Shown: positions 17,111 to 25,114 of the stretch, piece after piece | How positions within the stretch are numbered: the first letter of the stretch is position 1 | Layout: every line of letters starts with the position of its first letter | The notes under the pieces: model-generated | What the model was told of the DNA's origin: nothing | Database searches by the model: none | Seen by the model: the letters and a program-made list of their open reading frames with translations, nothing else | Made by a program: the position numbers and the translations under genes | Origin: Microbacterium gubbeenense DSM 15944 | GTDB lineage: Bacteria; Actinomycetota; Actinomycetes; Actinomycetales; Microbacteriaceae | Assembly (NCBI RefSeq): GCF_000422745.1 | Contig: NZ_AUGQ01000009.1 | Coordinates: 1-64,000, forward strand | Length of the DNA stretch: 64,000 nt | Reading direction: 5' to 3'

Positions 17111-18034
17111 ATGATCGCGATCCTCACCGGGTTCGCGGTCGTCGGCGTCGCGATCCTCACCGGCTACATCATCGGGCGCATCGACCTGCTGGGCGAGACC
17201 GGCATCGCCGTGCTCAGCCGGCTCTCGTTCTTCGTGCTCAATCCGTTCCTGATGCTCGTGGTCCTGAGCGATGCCGATGTCGGCATGCTCTTCTCTTCGC
17301 TGCTGCCGGTATCGGCCGCCGCGGCGGCCGTCGTCATCGCGCTCTACGTCCTCATCGCGAAGCTCGCGTGGCGGCGTCGCTGGGGCGACACCGTGATGGG
17401 CGCGCTGACGTCCGGACAGGTCAACGGCAACAACATCGGCATCCCGATCTCGACGTACCTGCTCGGCAACGCCGCATACGCCGCCCCGATCATCCTCATG
17501 CAGCAGATCGCGCTGACGCCGATCACGCTCACCGTGCTCGATGCGATCTCGAACGGCGAGACGAAGTGGTGGAAGGCGATCGCGCGGGCGTTCCGGAACC
17601 CGCTGGTCATCGGATCCCTGCTGGGGCTCGCGATCGCGCTGTCCGGTATCGAGATCCCGACGATCGTGCACGAGCCGCTCCAGCTCGTTGCGAACGCGGC
17701 CGTCCCGGTGATCCTGATCAGCTTCGGAATGTCGCTGCACGGCCAGCGCGTGCTCACGGTGAAGGGCACCCGGCGAGACGCGCTCGTGGCCACGGCGCTC
17801 AAGCTCGTCGTCATGCCGCTCGCGGCATATCTGCTCGGGCGCTTCGCGTTCGGCCTCGACGACCACGCGCTCTACGTGGTCGTCGTGCTGGCCGCGCTGC
17901 CGACCGCGCAGAACCTGTTCAACTACGCCCAGCGCTACGGCGAGGGCTACACGCTCGTGCGCGACGTCATCTTCCTCACGACCGTGGGCTGCGTGCCCGT
18001 GCTGTTCTTCACGGGGCTGCTGCTCGGCACCTGA
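17111..18034 (+). CDS. AEC-family (auxin efflux carrier-like) permease
   Basis: The 307-residue membrane protein has about ten helices in two five-helix halves. The central QVNGNNIGIPIS is the polar break of the membrane transport protein (AEC/Mem_trans) family, and PTAQNLFNYAQRYG the second-half counterpart. Bacterial members carry malate, malonate or other organic acids; the substrate here is not clear. ATG 17111 is chosen because the upstream extension has no hydrophobic pattern. The start is divergent from the UvrA-like gene, and the 3' end overlaps the DedA gene on the other strand by 88 bases. Confidence 0.88.
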   Translation: MIAILTGFAVVGVAILTGYIIGRIDLLGETGIAVLSRLSFFVLNPFLMLVVLSDADVGMLFSSLLPVSAAAAAVVIALYVLIAKLAWRRRWGDTVMGALTSGQVNGNNIGIPISTYLLGNAAYAAPIILMQQIALTPITLTVLDAISNGETKWWKAIARAFRNPLVIGSLLGLAIALSGIEIPTIVHEPLQLVANAAVPVILISFGMSLHGQRVLTVKGTRRDALVATALKLVVMPLAAYLLGRFAFGLDDHALYVVVVLAALPTAQNLFNYAQRYGEGYTLVRDVIFLTTVGCVPVLFFTGLLLGT

Positions 18035-18636
18035 CGGCTCGCGCGACGGGCGATCACCAGCGCCCGCGTGCGGTCGACGACCACGCCCACGATCAGCGCG
18101 ATGCCGACGCCGACGACGACCCCGAGGATCGGGTTCTGGCCGAAGACGCTGCCTGCGATGAGGCCGATGCCGACGGAGTACGCGGCCCACGTCACGCAGG
18201 CCGCGAGCGACAGCGGCACGAACCGGCGCGACGGGAAGCCCGTGGCCCCCGCCGTGAGGTTGACGGCGACGCGCCCCACGGGAATGTAGCGCGCGACGAA
18301 GATCGCCGACGCTCCCCCGCGTTCGAGCCCGCGTGCGGCGACGCCGATCGCCTTCTGCGCGCGGGGGGTGCGCATCCACGCGAAGCGCGTGGTGCCGAGG
18401 CGGCGTCCGAGCAGATACGTCAGCGTGTCCCCAGCGAACGCTCCGAGCGCGGCGCACGCCGCCAGCAGGATCATGTTCGGCGCCCCGGTCGCGGCCCCGA
18501 GCGCCGCGGCGCCGATGACGATGGTCTCGCTCGGAACCGGCGGAATCAGCGCATCGACGAGCGCCAGACCGGCGACGAGCGGGTACACCCAGGCCGACAT
18601 CGCGAGCGTCATGAGCATGTCGGTGAGAATGTCCAC
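17947..18636 (-). CDS. DedA-family membrane protein (own start inside longer frame)
   Basis: From GTG 18636 the protein has 229 residues. It begins with the typical DedA opening (VDILTDMLMTLAMSAWVYPLVAG), followed by DALIPPVPSETIVIGAAAL, GDTLTYLLGRRLG and RYIPVGRVAVNLTAG, the re-entrant and Arg-containing motifs of the family. DedA proteins are recognised as phospholipid or undecaprenyl-phosphate translocase-like membrane proteins. AAAGGA lies before the GTG, and TTGCGT-18-TAACCT (18662-18691) makes a good promoter upstream. Its end overlaps the AEC gene by 88 bases, tail to tail. Confidence 0.82.
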   Translation of the reverse strand: MDILTDMLMTLAMSAWVYPLVAGLALVDALIPPVPSETIVIGAAALGAATGAPNMILLAACAALGAFAGDTLTYLLGRRLGTTRFAWMRTPRAQKAIGVAARGLERGGASAIFVARYIPVGRVAVNLTAGATGFPSRRFVPLSLAACVTWAAYSVGIGLIAGSVFGQNPILGVVVGVGIALIVGVVVDRTRALVIARRASRQVPSSSPVKNSTGTQPTVVRKMTSRTSV

Positions 18637-20007
18637 GGGGGTCCTTTCGGTTCGTACAGTCAGGTTAGGAATTCGGGTGCGGCCGACGCAACAGCCCTGA
18701 GGGTGAAAGGCGACGGGGCGACCCCCTACGACGGAGGGATCCGTGCGGCGCGCTCGGGCGAGCCGCACGGCGACCACGCCCATCAGCGCGCAGGCCACGG
18801 CCACCTGCCACGACAGGCCGACGACGAACATGACGACGACCGATCCGACGCCGAGCGCCGCGCCGCCTGCCGCCCGAATAACCGATGTCGTCGGTGCGTC
18901 GTGCGGTCCTCGCTCGAACCGCGCCGCCGCGATCGACACGGCCGCCACGCACGCGGCCGCCACGATCAGCCACGCCGGCCGGGTCGTCCACCACGAGGCC
19001 GAGTGCAGCTCGGGCAGCTCGAACAGCCCGGCGCTCGCGGCCAGAACCGAGAGACCGGCCAGGGCGATCAGGACCGGCATGTGCCAGAGGTAGATCGTCA
19101 TCGCTCGCGCTCCAATCGCGTCGACGATTCGAGCGACCGAACCGCGTTCCGCGATGCGCCGGATCATCGGCCGCGCGAGCGAGAAGAGCGCCAGCTGGGC
19201 GCCACCGAGCAGGACGAGCAGGAGCGTCGGCGGATCCTGGTTCGCGTACATGTCCGCGGGATAAGGGCCGGCCGCCGTCAGCAGCACCGCGACCGACAGC
19301 AGCGCCGCGGCGCCGATGACCCGCACCCGGGGCGACAGCCGATCGATGCGGCCGTCGGCATCCCAGAACCCGAGCTGCTGGATGAGGATCCAGACGGCGG
19401 CGAGGCCGAGATAGCCCACCGCGTCGTTCCCGGTCGCGAAGCGCGCCGCATCGATGAGCAGGACCGCGGCGAACAGGGATCCCAGGGCCGATCGTGGGGC
19501 GCGATCGTGCCAGCTGGCGACCAGCGGAACGAGCGCCTGGGCGAGCGTGAACACGCCGAGGAACCACAGCGGCTGCGAGATGCGGAACCCCGCCGTCGCG
19601 ACGATGTCGGCCGGCACGCCCGCGAGCGTCAGGGCGAGCAGTCCCCCGCCGATGACGGCGAACATGGCGGCGGCCGGCACGAGGAGCCGCTGCAGGCGGC
19701 CGGCGACGAACGCCGCGGATCCGGCGCCGCGATCGCGGGCGCGGCGCCAGGATCCGATGGCCGTGAAGCCGCCCGCGAGGAAGAACAGCGGCATCATCTG
19801 CACGAACCAGCTCACCGGCGCGAACCACTCGGTCTCGAGCGCGTTCTCGAACACCGGGCCGTCGCCCGTGAGCGTCACGCCGACCATCATGGCGTGCAGC
19901 AGCACGACGAGCACGAGGCTGGCCGAGCGGATCACGTCGATGCTGCGGTCGCGCACGATGGGTCGTGCGATCGGCTCCGCAGGGCGGGGCGCGGTCAGAA
20001 CGGACAT
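17947..20007 (-). CDS. Acyltransferase-3 family protein, frame continuing into DedA
   Basis: The frame is open for 686 codons. Residues about 1-430 form a multi-helix membrane acyltransferase of the acyltransferase-3 (OafA-like) family: RDRSIDVIRSASLVLVVLLHAMM with the usual R…R..a.l.V...H, then FFLAGGF and an extended hydrophobic region. Such proteins move acyl groups onto sugars or lipids at the membrane. Residues about 430-457 are irregular and correspond to what looks like an intergenic promoter and ribosome site, after which a complete DedA protein follows in frame. No stop separates the two, so a fusion protein could be made, but DedA probably also starts on its own at 18636. Confidence 0.7.
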   Translation of the reverse strand: MSVLTAPRPAEPIARPIVRDRSIDVIRSASLVLVVLLHAMMVGVTLTGDGPVFENALETEWFAPVSWFVQMMPLFFLAGGFTAIGSWRRARDRGAGSAAFVAGRLQRLLVPAAAMFAVIGGGLLALTLAGVPADIVATAGFRISQPLWFLGVFTLAQALVPLVASWHDRAPRSALGSLFAAVLLIDAARFATGNDAVGYLGLAAVWILIQQLGFWDADGRIDRLSPRVRVIGAAALLSVAVLLTAAGPYPADMYANQDPPTLLLVLLGGAQLALFSLARPMIRRIAERGSVARIVDAIGARAMTIYLWHMPVLIALAGLSVLAASAGLFELPELHSASWWTTRPAWLIVAAACVAAVSIAAARFERGPHDAPTTSVIRAAGGAALGVGSVVVMFVVGLSWQVAVACALMGVVAVRLARARRTDPSVVGGRPVAFHPQGCCVGRTRIPNLTVRTERTPVDILTDMLMTLAMSAWVYPLVAGLALVDALIPPVPSETIVIGAAALGAATGAPNMILLAACAALGAFAGDTLTYLLGRRLGTTRFAWMRTPRAQKAIGVAARGLERGGASAIFVARYIPVGRVAVNLTAGATGFPSRRFVPLSLAACVTWAAYSVGIGLIAGSVFGQNPILGVVVGVGIALIVGVVVDRTRALVIARRASRQVPSSSPVKNSTGTQPTVVRKMTSRTSV
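18662..18691 (-). promoter_or_regulatory. Promoter for the DedA gene
   Basis: On the minus strand TTGCGT (18686-18691) and TAACCT (18662-18667) are 18 bases apart, with an expected start site near 18655 and AAAGGA in the short leader before GTG 18636. The promoter lies inside the reading frame joining the acyltransferase and DedA, which supports separate expression of DedA. Confidence 0.5.
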
Positions 20008-20013
20008 GGGTCC

Positions 20014-20039
20014 TCCTCGAATCGGTTTCGAGGAATCTA
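20014..20039 (-). promoter_or_regulatory. Inverted repeat over the -10 box of the acyltransferase gene
   Basis: The arms TCCTCGAA (20014-20021) and TTCGAGGA (20027-20034) are complementary with a five-base centre. On the minus strand the -10-like TAGATT (20034-20039) abuts one arm and AGGAGGA ribosome-site bases overlap the other. It could be an operator or, if transcribed, a hairpin next to the ribosome site. Confidence 0.4.
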
Positions 20040-20114
20040 TGGACCAGGCATCGTGCCCGTCATCCCGCCGCGGGGTGAACGTCGAAAGGCGCTCGCCCTA
20101 CCGTCGAGGGAGCC

Positions 20115-20795
20115 TCAGCCGGGCGAGACGATGCCGGCGTCGTACGCCGTGATCACGAGCTGCACGCGATCGCGCGCGGGGACCTTCTGCAGGAGCTTGC
20201 TGACGTGAGTCTTCACGGTCTGCTCGCCGATGAACAGCTCCGACGCGATCTCGCCGTTCGACAGGCCGCGCCCGATGAGCGTGAGCACCTCGCGCTCGCG
20301 GTCGGTGAGCCCGTTCAGCGCGAGGGCGGATCTCGAGGGGGCGCGGTCGCGCGTGTCCGCGAACCTCTCGATGAGCCGGCGCGTGACGCTCGGCGCGAGC
20401 AGCGCATCTCCGGCCGCGATCACCCGCACCGCCTGCGCGAGCTCCTCCGGAAGGGCGTCCTTGAGGAGGAATCCGCTCGCCCCGGCGTAGATCGCCTCGT
20501 GCACGTAGTCATCGATGTCGAACGTCGTGAGCATCAGCACGCGCGGGGTGTGCGGAAGTGGCCGCTCCGGATCGAGGATGCGGGTGGTGGCCTCGATGCC
20601 GTCGAGGTCGGGCATGCGCACGTCCATCAGGACGACGTCGGGCTTCAGCTCGCGCGCGAGGCGGACCGCCTCGATGCCGCCCGAGGCCTGACCGATGACG
20701 CGGATGTCGGGCTGCGCGTCGAGGAGCGCCGCGAAGCCCGCGCGCACCATCGCCTGGTCGTCGGCGATCAGCACCGTGATGCGGTCAGCAGTCAT
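20115..20795 (-). CDS. NarL/LuxR-family response regulator
   Basis: The 226-residue protein has a receiver domain (about residues 1-120: VLIADDQAMVRAGF with the acidic pair, VVLMDVRMPDLDG with the phospho-acceptor Asp, and LKDALPEEL) and a LuxR helix-turn-helix (about 155-215: LTDREREVLTLIGRGLSNGEIASEL, VKTHVSKLLQKV). It should bind DNA after phosphorylation by the histidine kinase whose stop overlaps its ATG by four bases (20792-20795). The target genes are not evident; the acyltransferase/DedA gene follows 108 bases downstream in the same direction. Confidence 0.95.
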   Translation of the reverse strand: MTADRITVLIADDQAMVRAGFAALLDAQPDIRVIGQASGGIEAVRLARELKPDVVLMDVRMPDLDGIEATTRILDPERPLPHTPRVLMLTTFDIDDYVHEAIYAGASGFLLKDALPEELAQAVRVIAAGDALLAPSVTRRLIERFADTRDRAPSRSALALNGLTDREREVLTLIGRGLSNGEIASELFIGEQTVKTHVSKLLQKVPARDRVQLVITAYDAGIVSPG

Positions 20796-22018
20796 CGGGA
20801 TTCCTCTCCATGGGCGCCGAGCGGCAGCCGCGCCAAGACCCGGAAACCGCCGTCGTTCGTGCGGGCCGCGTCCAATGATCCTCCCAGAATCGTCGCCCGC
20901 TCGCGCATGCCGACGAGTCCGTGCCCGGGCCGCGACTGCGCGGGCGGGGTTTCGGGGGCGTCGTTCGCGATGTCGATCGCGAGCACGCCGCCGATCACGT
21001 CGACGACGACATCGATCCGCGCCCCGGGAGCGTGGCGCATCGCGTTGCTGATCGCCTCCTGCACGATGCGGTACGCGGCGATCCCCTGCGCCGGCGGCGC
21101 CTCGGTCCCCTCGGGCATGGCGAGCGTGATGTTCGCCCCCGCGCGCCGTGTTTCGCCCACGAGCGCCGGGATGTCGCCGACCGTGGGCTGCGGTGCGCGC
21201 TCCGCCGGCTCGTCGTCGCCGCGCAGCGCGCCGAGCAGCTGGCGCATCTCGGCGAGGGATCCGCGGGCGGACCGGGCGATGTCCGCGAACTCGGCGGCCG
21301 CCTCGGGCGTCACGCCGGTCACGCGGTACGGCGCGGATGTGGCCTGGATCTGGATGAGCGAGAGCCCGTGGGCGACGACGTCGTGCAGCTCGCGCGCGAT
21401 GCGCTGGCGTTCTTCGGCAACGAGGCGCCTCTCCTGCTCGACCAGGCCGAGCTGTCGCTCCTTGTCGAGGGCCGCGCCCACGCGCACGCGATCGCGAACG
21501 AGCGTGCCGACGCCGGCCGCGACGGCGCCGACGGAGAGCGCGACGATGCCGCCCGCCATCGATCCGCCGTCGAAGTCGAGCTGTGCCATCGCGCTGATGA
21601 CGAGCCCGGGAACGAGATACGCGACGAGCCCTCTGCGCCAGCCGTGCAGCGACCACACCGCGAAGACGAGCGCGGTGAACTCGACGATGGCGGTGACGCT
21701 CCATGGCCAGGGCGCGCCCGGCGGGGCGACCTCGAACCGCACGACTGCGCTCGAGATGGTGAACACGATCACGCCGACAACCGGCCACCGCACCGCCACC
21801 ACGAGCGCCGCGCAGCGCGCCGCCGTGACGAACAGCGCCACGAGCACCGGCGCGCCGTAGACGGCCGCCTCGACCGGCGCGGCGATGGCGTACAGGATCG
21901 CCGCGAGCGTGCCGGCGGCCGCGTACCAGACCGCTCGCTGATTCGCCGCGATCCACCCGCGCACCACGCGGGGCCGCCGCGGACGCTTCACGCGCGCCTG
22001 TCGATTCTTCCGCACCAC
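20792..22018 (-). CDS. Histidine kinase, HisKA_3 (NarX/DesK-like)
   Basis: The 408-residue kinase starts with a basic segment and about five membrane helices (residues 30-170), then a coiled region EKERQLGLVEQERRLVAEE leading into the HisKA_3 motif RQRIARELHDVVAHGLSLI with the phospho-accepting His. The C-terminal HATPase_c shows QEAISNAMRHAPGA (N box) and HGLVGMRERATILGG (G box). The sensor part has no large extracellular loop, so it may sense membrane state. The start is GTG 22018, with CAGGAT six bases upstream. It forms an operon with the response regulator. Confidence 0.93.
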   Translation of the reverse strand: MVRKNRQARVKRPRRPRVVRGWIAANQRAVWYAAAGTLAAILYAIAAPVEAAVYGAPVLVALFVTAARCAALVVAVRWPVVGVIVFTISSAVVRFEVAPPGAPWPWSVTAIVEFTALVFAVWSLHGWRRGLVAYLVPGLVISAMAQLDFDGGSMAGGIVALSVGAVAAGVGTLVRDRVRVGAALDKERQLGLVEQERRLVAEERQRIARELHDVVAHGLSLIQIQATSAPYRVTGVTPEAAAEFADIARSARGSLAEMRQLLGALRGDDEPAERAPQPTVGDIPALVGETRRAGANITLAMPEGTEAPPAQGIAAYRIVQEAISNAMRHAPGARIDVVVDVIGGVLAIDIANDAPETPPAQSRPGHGLVGMRERATILGGSLDAARTNDGGFRVLARLPLGAHGEESR

Positions 22019-22101
22019 GCCGTCATCCTGTCACGCCGATCACGGCTCGCGGATCCCTCCACGGTGGGACTTTGTGCGTGAGACGGAAGCGCCGCCTGCG
22101 A

Positions 22102-22872
22102 CTACTCGATCGGCCCGAAGCTCGAGACGTCTCCGCAGATCCGCTCGTTGTTCTCGGGAACCGGGTCGACCGCGGCCTGCGCGATCTCGGCGGCGAATTC
22201 GGAGACGTTCAGGAGCTTGCCCGCCTGCTCGCGGCGCTGGTCGATCGCGCCCGGGTTGAGGCGGTTGAGGAGCGTCGCGGTGATGGTGCCCTCGATCATA
22301 TCGGCCGAGACGACGACCAGCTCGATGCCGCGTTCTGCGAGCGACGGGATCCGCTCGCGCAGGGCGTCCTCGCCGGCGCGCTTGGACAGCGCGACGGCCT
22401 CGTACTCGGGCATCGTCGGCGTCGTGCGGATGAAGTGCGCCTGGTGGCTCGTGACGAAGACCACTCGCGACCCCGCGGCCATGAGCGGCAGCGCGGCCTC
22501 GAGCACGCCGACCTGCGCGTCGCGGTTCAGGCGCATCGCGTAGTCGTCGCCCATGTTCGCCTCCATGCCGCCGGAGGCATTGAGCACGAGGATGTCGAGG
22601 CCGCCGAACACGTCCTTCGCGGCGCCCATCATCGAGCCGACGGAGTCGGCATCGGTGAGGTCGGCGCCCACGACGAGGGTCTGCGTGCCGTGATCCTCGT
22701 TGAGCTTCGCGGCCAGCTTCTCGGCGCGCGGGGCCTTGTTGCGGAAGTTGATGACGAGGTTCGCGCCGGCGGCGGCGAGGAACGTCGCGGTGTCGGCACC
22801 GACGCCGCGAGAGGATCCGGTGACGAGCGCCGTCTTGCCGTCAAGCGTTCCGGCGGGTATCGGGTTCGACAC
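22102..22872 (-). CDS. SDR-family oxidoreductase (atypical)
   Basis: The 256-residue Rossmann protein has the cofactor loop ALVTGSSRGVGADTA, the NASGG strand-end motif, and VVFVTSHQAHFI with a Ser in the expected position. The usual Y-x-x-x-K catalytic pair is not present in standard spacing: the candidate region is PEYEAVALSKRAGED, where Lys is seven residues after Tyr. This spacing suggests a divergent subgroup that may have a shifted active site or no standard dehydrogenase activity. AAGGAG precedes the start at 22872. It is divergent from the GDPD gene. Confidence 0.88.
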   Translation of the reverse strand: MSNPIPAGTLDGKTALVTGSSRGVGADTATFLAAAGANLVINFRNKAPRAEKLAAKLNEDHGTQTLVVGADLTDADSVGSMMGAAKDVFGGLDILVLNASGGMEANMGDDYAMRLNRDAQVGVLEAALPLMAAGSRVVFVTSHQAHFIRTTPTMPEYEAVALSKRAGEDALRERIPSLAERGIELVVVSADMIEGTITATLLNRLNPGAIDQRREQAGKLLNVSEFAAEIAQAAVDPVPENNERICGDVSSFGPIE

Positions 22873-22949
22873 GGTGACTCCTTGGGTCGTGCGGGTGGGT
22901 GCGTGACGACTTTACCGGCCCGATGCCGAGCGAGTGGTACGTTCGCGGC

Positions 22950-23729
22950 ATGGCGGTCCACCCCTACCTCGTCGGCGCTCCCGTCCCCCGGATCCTCGCT
23001 CACCGCGGACTCGTCACCAACGCGATGCGCGACGAGGGCATCGCGGAGAACACGATCGCGGCGTTCGCGGCCGCGCATGCCGCCGGCGCGACGTTCATCG
23101 AATCCGACTGCCACCTGACGTCCGACGGCGAGGTCGTGCTCTTCCACGACGATCGCCTCGACCGGGTCGCGGGCGTCCCGCAGGCGATCGCCGACGTCAC
23201 GCTCGCCGAGCTCGAGTCCGTCATGTCGACCCGCGGCGGGCTCTCCACCCTCGCTCAGGCGCTCACGGCGTTTCCCGATTCGCGGTTCAACATCGATGTG
23301 AAGGCCGACGGCGCGGCCGAGAAGGCCGGGAGGATCATCGCCCAGCACGCCCACCGCGTGCTGCTCACGAGCTTCTCGGACAGGCGCCGCAGGATCGCCC
23401 TCCGCGCCGCGCGCACGGCCGCCGGATCCCCCGCGACCGCGCCCGGGAGGGCGACGATCGTCGGGCTCGTGATCGCGACGCGGATCGCGCCGATCCGATG
23501 GCTGATCCGGCGGCTCCTGCGCGGCATCGACGCGCTGCAGATCCCCGAGCGCCAGGGCCGGCTCACCGTCCTGACGCCCCGCCTGATCCGTGCCGCGCAC
23601 GAGGCCGGGGTCGAGGTGCACGTGTGGACCGTGAACGACGAACAGGATATGCGGCGTCTGGTCGGCATGGGCGTCGACGGCATCGTGACCGACCGGGCGG
23701 ATCGCGCGCTCGCCGCGTTCGCCGACTGA
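22950..23729 (+). CDS. Glycerophosphodiester phosphodiesterase
   Basis: The 259-residue GDPD-family protein has ILAHRGLVTNA near the N-terminus with the catalytic His and Arg, NTIAAFAAAHAAGATFIESDCHLTSDGEVVLFHD with the metal-binding Glu and Asp and the second catalytic His, and VHVWTVNDEQDMRRLVGMGVDGIVTDRAD at the C-terminus. It should hydrolyse glycerophosphodiesters to glycerol-3-phosphate and an alcohol. There is no signal peptide. TACGTT (22938-22943) lies six bases before ATG 22950, consistent with a leaderless mRNA and favouring this start over upstream ones. Confidence 0.93.
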   Translation: MAVHPYLVGAPVPRILAHRGLVTNAMRDEGIAENTIAAFAAAHAAGATFIESDCHLTSDGEVVLFHDDRLDRVAGVPQAIADVTLAELESVMSTRGGLSTLAQALTAFPDSRFNIDVKADGAAEKAGRIIAQHAHRVLLTSFSDRRRRIALRAARTAAGSPATAPGRATIVGLVIATRIAPIRWLIRRLLRGIDALQIPERQGRLTVLTPRLIRAAHEAGVEVHVWTVNDEQDMRRLVGMGVDGIVTDRADRALAAFAD

Positions 23730-23745
23730 GTTCCGCCCCGCCCCG

Positions 23746-23774
23746 TTGACCCGCCGCGTACAACGCGCTAGCTT
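23746..23774 (+). promoter_or_regulatory. Housekeeping promoter of rbpA
   Basis: TTGACC (23746-23751) and TAGCTT (23769-23774) are separated by 17 bases, an almost ideal primary-sigma promoter. It leaves a leader of about 130 bases before rbpA with several possible stems, for example ATCCGG (23791-23796) with CCGGAT (23805-23810), and GCTGGG (23824-23829) with CCCAGC farther down. Confidence 0.6.
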
Positions 23775-23826
23775 GCGCGAAAGGACGCCGATCCGGTCGT
23801 ACGGCCGGATGGACTGTACATCCGCT

Positions 23827-23852
23827 GGGAAAGCCCCGCACCGCGCGAGGTT
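23827..23852 (+). promoter_or_regulatory. Possible SigR/SigH-type stress promoter of rbpA
   Basis: GGGAAA (23827-23832) is followed after 17 bases by GTT (23850-23852). This is close to the ECF sigma-R/sigma-H consensus GGAAT or GGAAC, 17-18 bases, GTT. In Streptomyces rbpA belongs to the SigR disulfide-stress regulon, so a second promoter here is plausible. Seen by eye only. Confidence 0.4.
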
Positions 23853-23910
23853 TCGGATGATCCGCCCAGCGCGGTTCGTTAGACCTGAGTACTGACGAGA
23901 GGACTCGAAT

Positions 23911-24303
23911 ATGGCAGATCGTAGCCTGCGCGGAATCCGACTCGGCGCCCAAAGCCTTCAGAGCGAAGAGGGCGTCGTGTTCATGGAGCGCAAGGAGCAC
24001 ACGTATCTCTGCGGCACGTGCGCCCGAGAGACGACGCTGACGTTCGCCGCGGACGCTGAGCCGCCGGCCGCCTGGGAGTGCCGCACGTGCGGCGCCGAGG
24101 CCATCCTGCAGACGCCAGAGGGCCTCGCCGAGGTCGACCGTTCGGGCGAGAAGGTCGCCCGAACGCACTGGGACATGCTCCTCGAGCGCCGTTCGGTGGA
24201 GGAGCTCGAAGAGCTGCTCTCCGACCGCCTCGCGTTCATTCGCGAGCGCCGTGGTGAGGGCCAGGACCCCACGAAGGAAAAGAAGAACAAGAAGTCGGCG
24301 TAG
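23911..24303 (+). CDS. rbpA: RNA polymerase-binding protein RbpA
   Basis: The 130-residue protein matches RbpA across its length: N-terminal MADRSLRGIRLGAQSLQSE, the four cysteines of the zinc or core domain (YLCGTCARE and WECRTCG), then the basic linker and sigma-interacting domain with KVARTHWDMLLERRSVEELEELL. RbpA binds RNA polymerase and the primary sigma factor in actinobacteria and stabilises the open complex. GAGAGGA precedes the ATG. The Lys-rich tail is typical. The ppgK gene follows closely but has its own -10 box. Confidence 0.97.
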   Translation: MADRSLRGIRLGAQSLQSEEGVVFMERKEHTYLCGTCARETTLTFAADAEPPAAWECRTCGAEAILQTPEGLAEVDRSGEKVARTHWDMLLERRSVEELEELLSDRLAFIRERRGEGQDPTKEKKNKKSA

Positions 24304-24323
24304 ACCCCCCTAAACTGGGGTGC

Positions 24324-25079
24324 ATGACGAATGCACCCCAGCGCGCCATTGGCATCGACATCGGCGGTACCGGCATGAAAGCCGGTATCGTCGATCTTCT
24401 TGAGGGCACCCTCCTGAGCGAACGGGTGCGGATCCCGACGCCCAAGGGCGCGACGCCCCCCGACGTGCTCTCGACGGCGAAGCAGCTCGTCGGGCTGCTC
24501 GGGCCGGATGCCGAGGATCTCCCGATCGGCGTGTGCTTCCCCGCCGTCGTCAAGAACGGCGTGACGCTGTCGGCCGCGAACATCTCCGACGAGTGGATCG
24601 GCCTCGACGCCGATGGCCGCTTCGGCGAGGCGCTCGGGCGCGACATCCGTTTCGTGAACGACGCCGACGCCGCCGGGCTCGCCGAGCTGAAGTTCGGCGC
24701 CGCGCGCGACCAGCCGGGGTTCACGATCATGACGACGCTCGGCACGGGCATCGGATCCGCGTTCCTCTTCGACGGCAAGCTCGTCCCGAACAGCGAGCTC
24801 GGCCATCTCGAGCACAAGGGCGAGAGCATCGAGCGCTGGGCGTCGGCCGTGGCGCGCGAGCGCGACGACATCTCGTGGAGCAAGTGGGCGAAGCGCCTGC
24901 AGCACTTCTACGACCGCGTCGAGGCGCTCTTCTCCCCCGACCTCATCGTCGTCGGCGGCGGGGTGTCGAAGAACCCCGAGAAGTTCCTGCCGATGATCGA
25001 GACGCGCGCGCCCATCGTGACGGCCGTGCACCGCAACAACGCGGGCATCATCGGGGCCGCGAGCCTGATCCTCAGCTGA
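24324..25079 (+). CDS. ppgK: Polyphosphate glucokinase (ROK family)
   Basis: The 251-residue ROK-fold kinase begins GIDIGGTGMKAGIVD (phosphate-1 loop) and has VNDADAAGLAELKFG with the catalytic Asp, TTLGTGIGSAFLFDGKLVPNSELGHL with the ROK glutamate and histidine, and VVGGGVSKN. The length and the absence of the ROK zinc Cys cluster fit PpgK, which phosphorylates glucose using polyphosphate or ATP. TAAACT (24311-24316) lies seven bases before ATG 24324, so a separate leaderless transcript is likely even though rbpA is just upstream. Confidence 0.93.
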   Translation: MTNAPQRAIGIDIGGTGMKAGIVDLLEGTLLSERVRIPTPKGATPPDVLSTAKQLVGLLGPDAEDLPIGVCFPAVVKNGVTLSAANISDEWIGLDADGRFGEALGRDIRFVNDADAAGLAELKFGAARDQPGFTIMTTLGTGIGSAFLFDGKLVPNSELGHLEHKGESIERWASAVARERDDISWSKWAKRLQHFYDRVEALFSPDLIVVGGGVSKNPEKFLPMIETRAPIVTAVHRNNAGIIGAASLILS

Positions 25080-25085
25080 GGCCGA

Positions 25086-25114
25086 CAGGCCGGTTCATGC
25101 GAATGGGCCGGCCT
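25086..25114. terminator. Possible terminator between ppgK and rnpB
   Basis: ACAGGCCGG and CCGGCCTGT are complementary over nine bases with an 11-base centre. It lies just after the ppgK stop and at the 3' end of rnpB, so it could end both transcripts, but there is no T-tract and one arm overlaps the RNase P 3' strand of P1. Confidence 0.35.

Noticed and set aside
17368..20208. 946-codon plus-strand frame
   Set aside because: Runs antisense to the DedA/acyltransferase genes and out of frame over the AEC gene; Arg/His/Asp-rich with no motifs.
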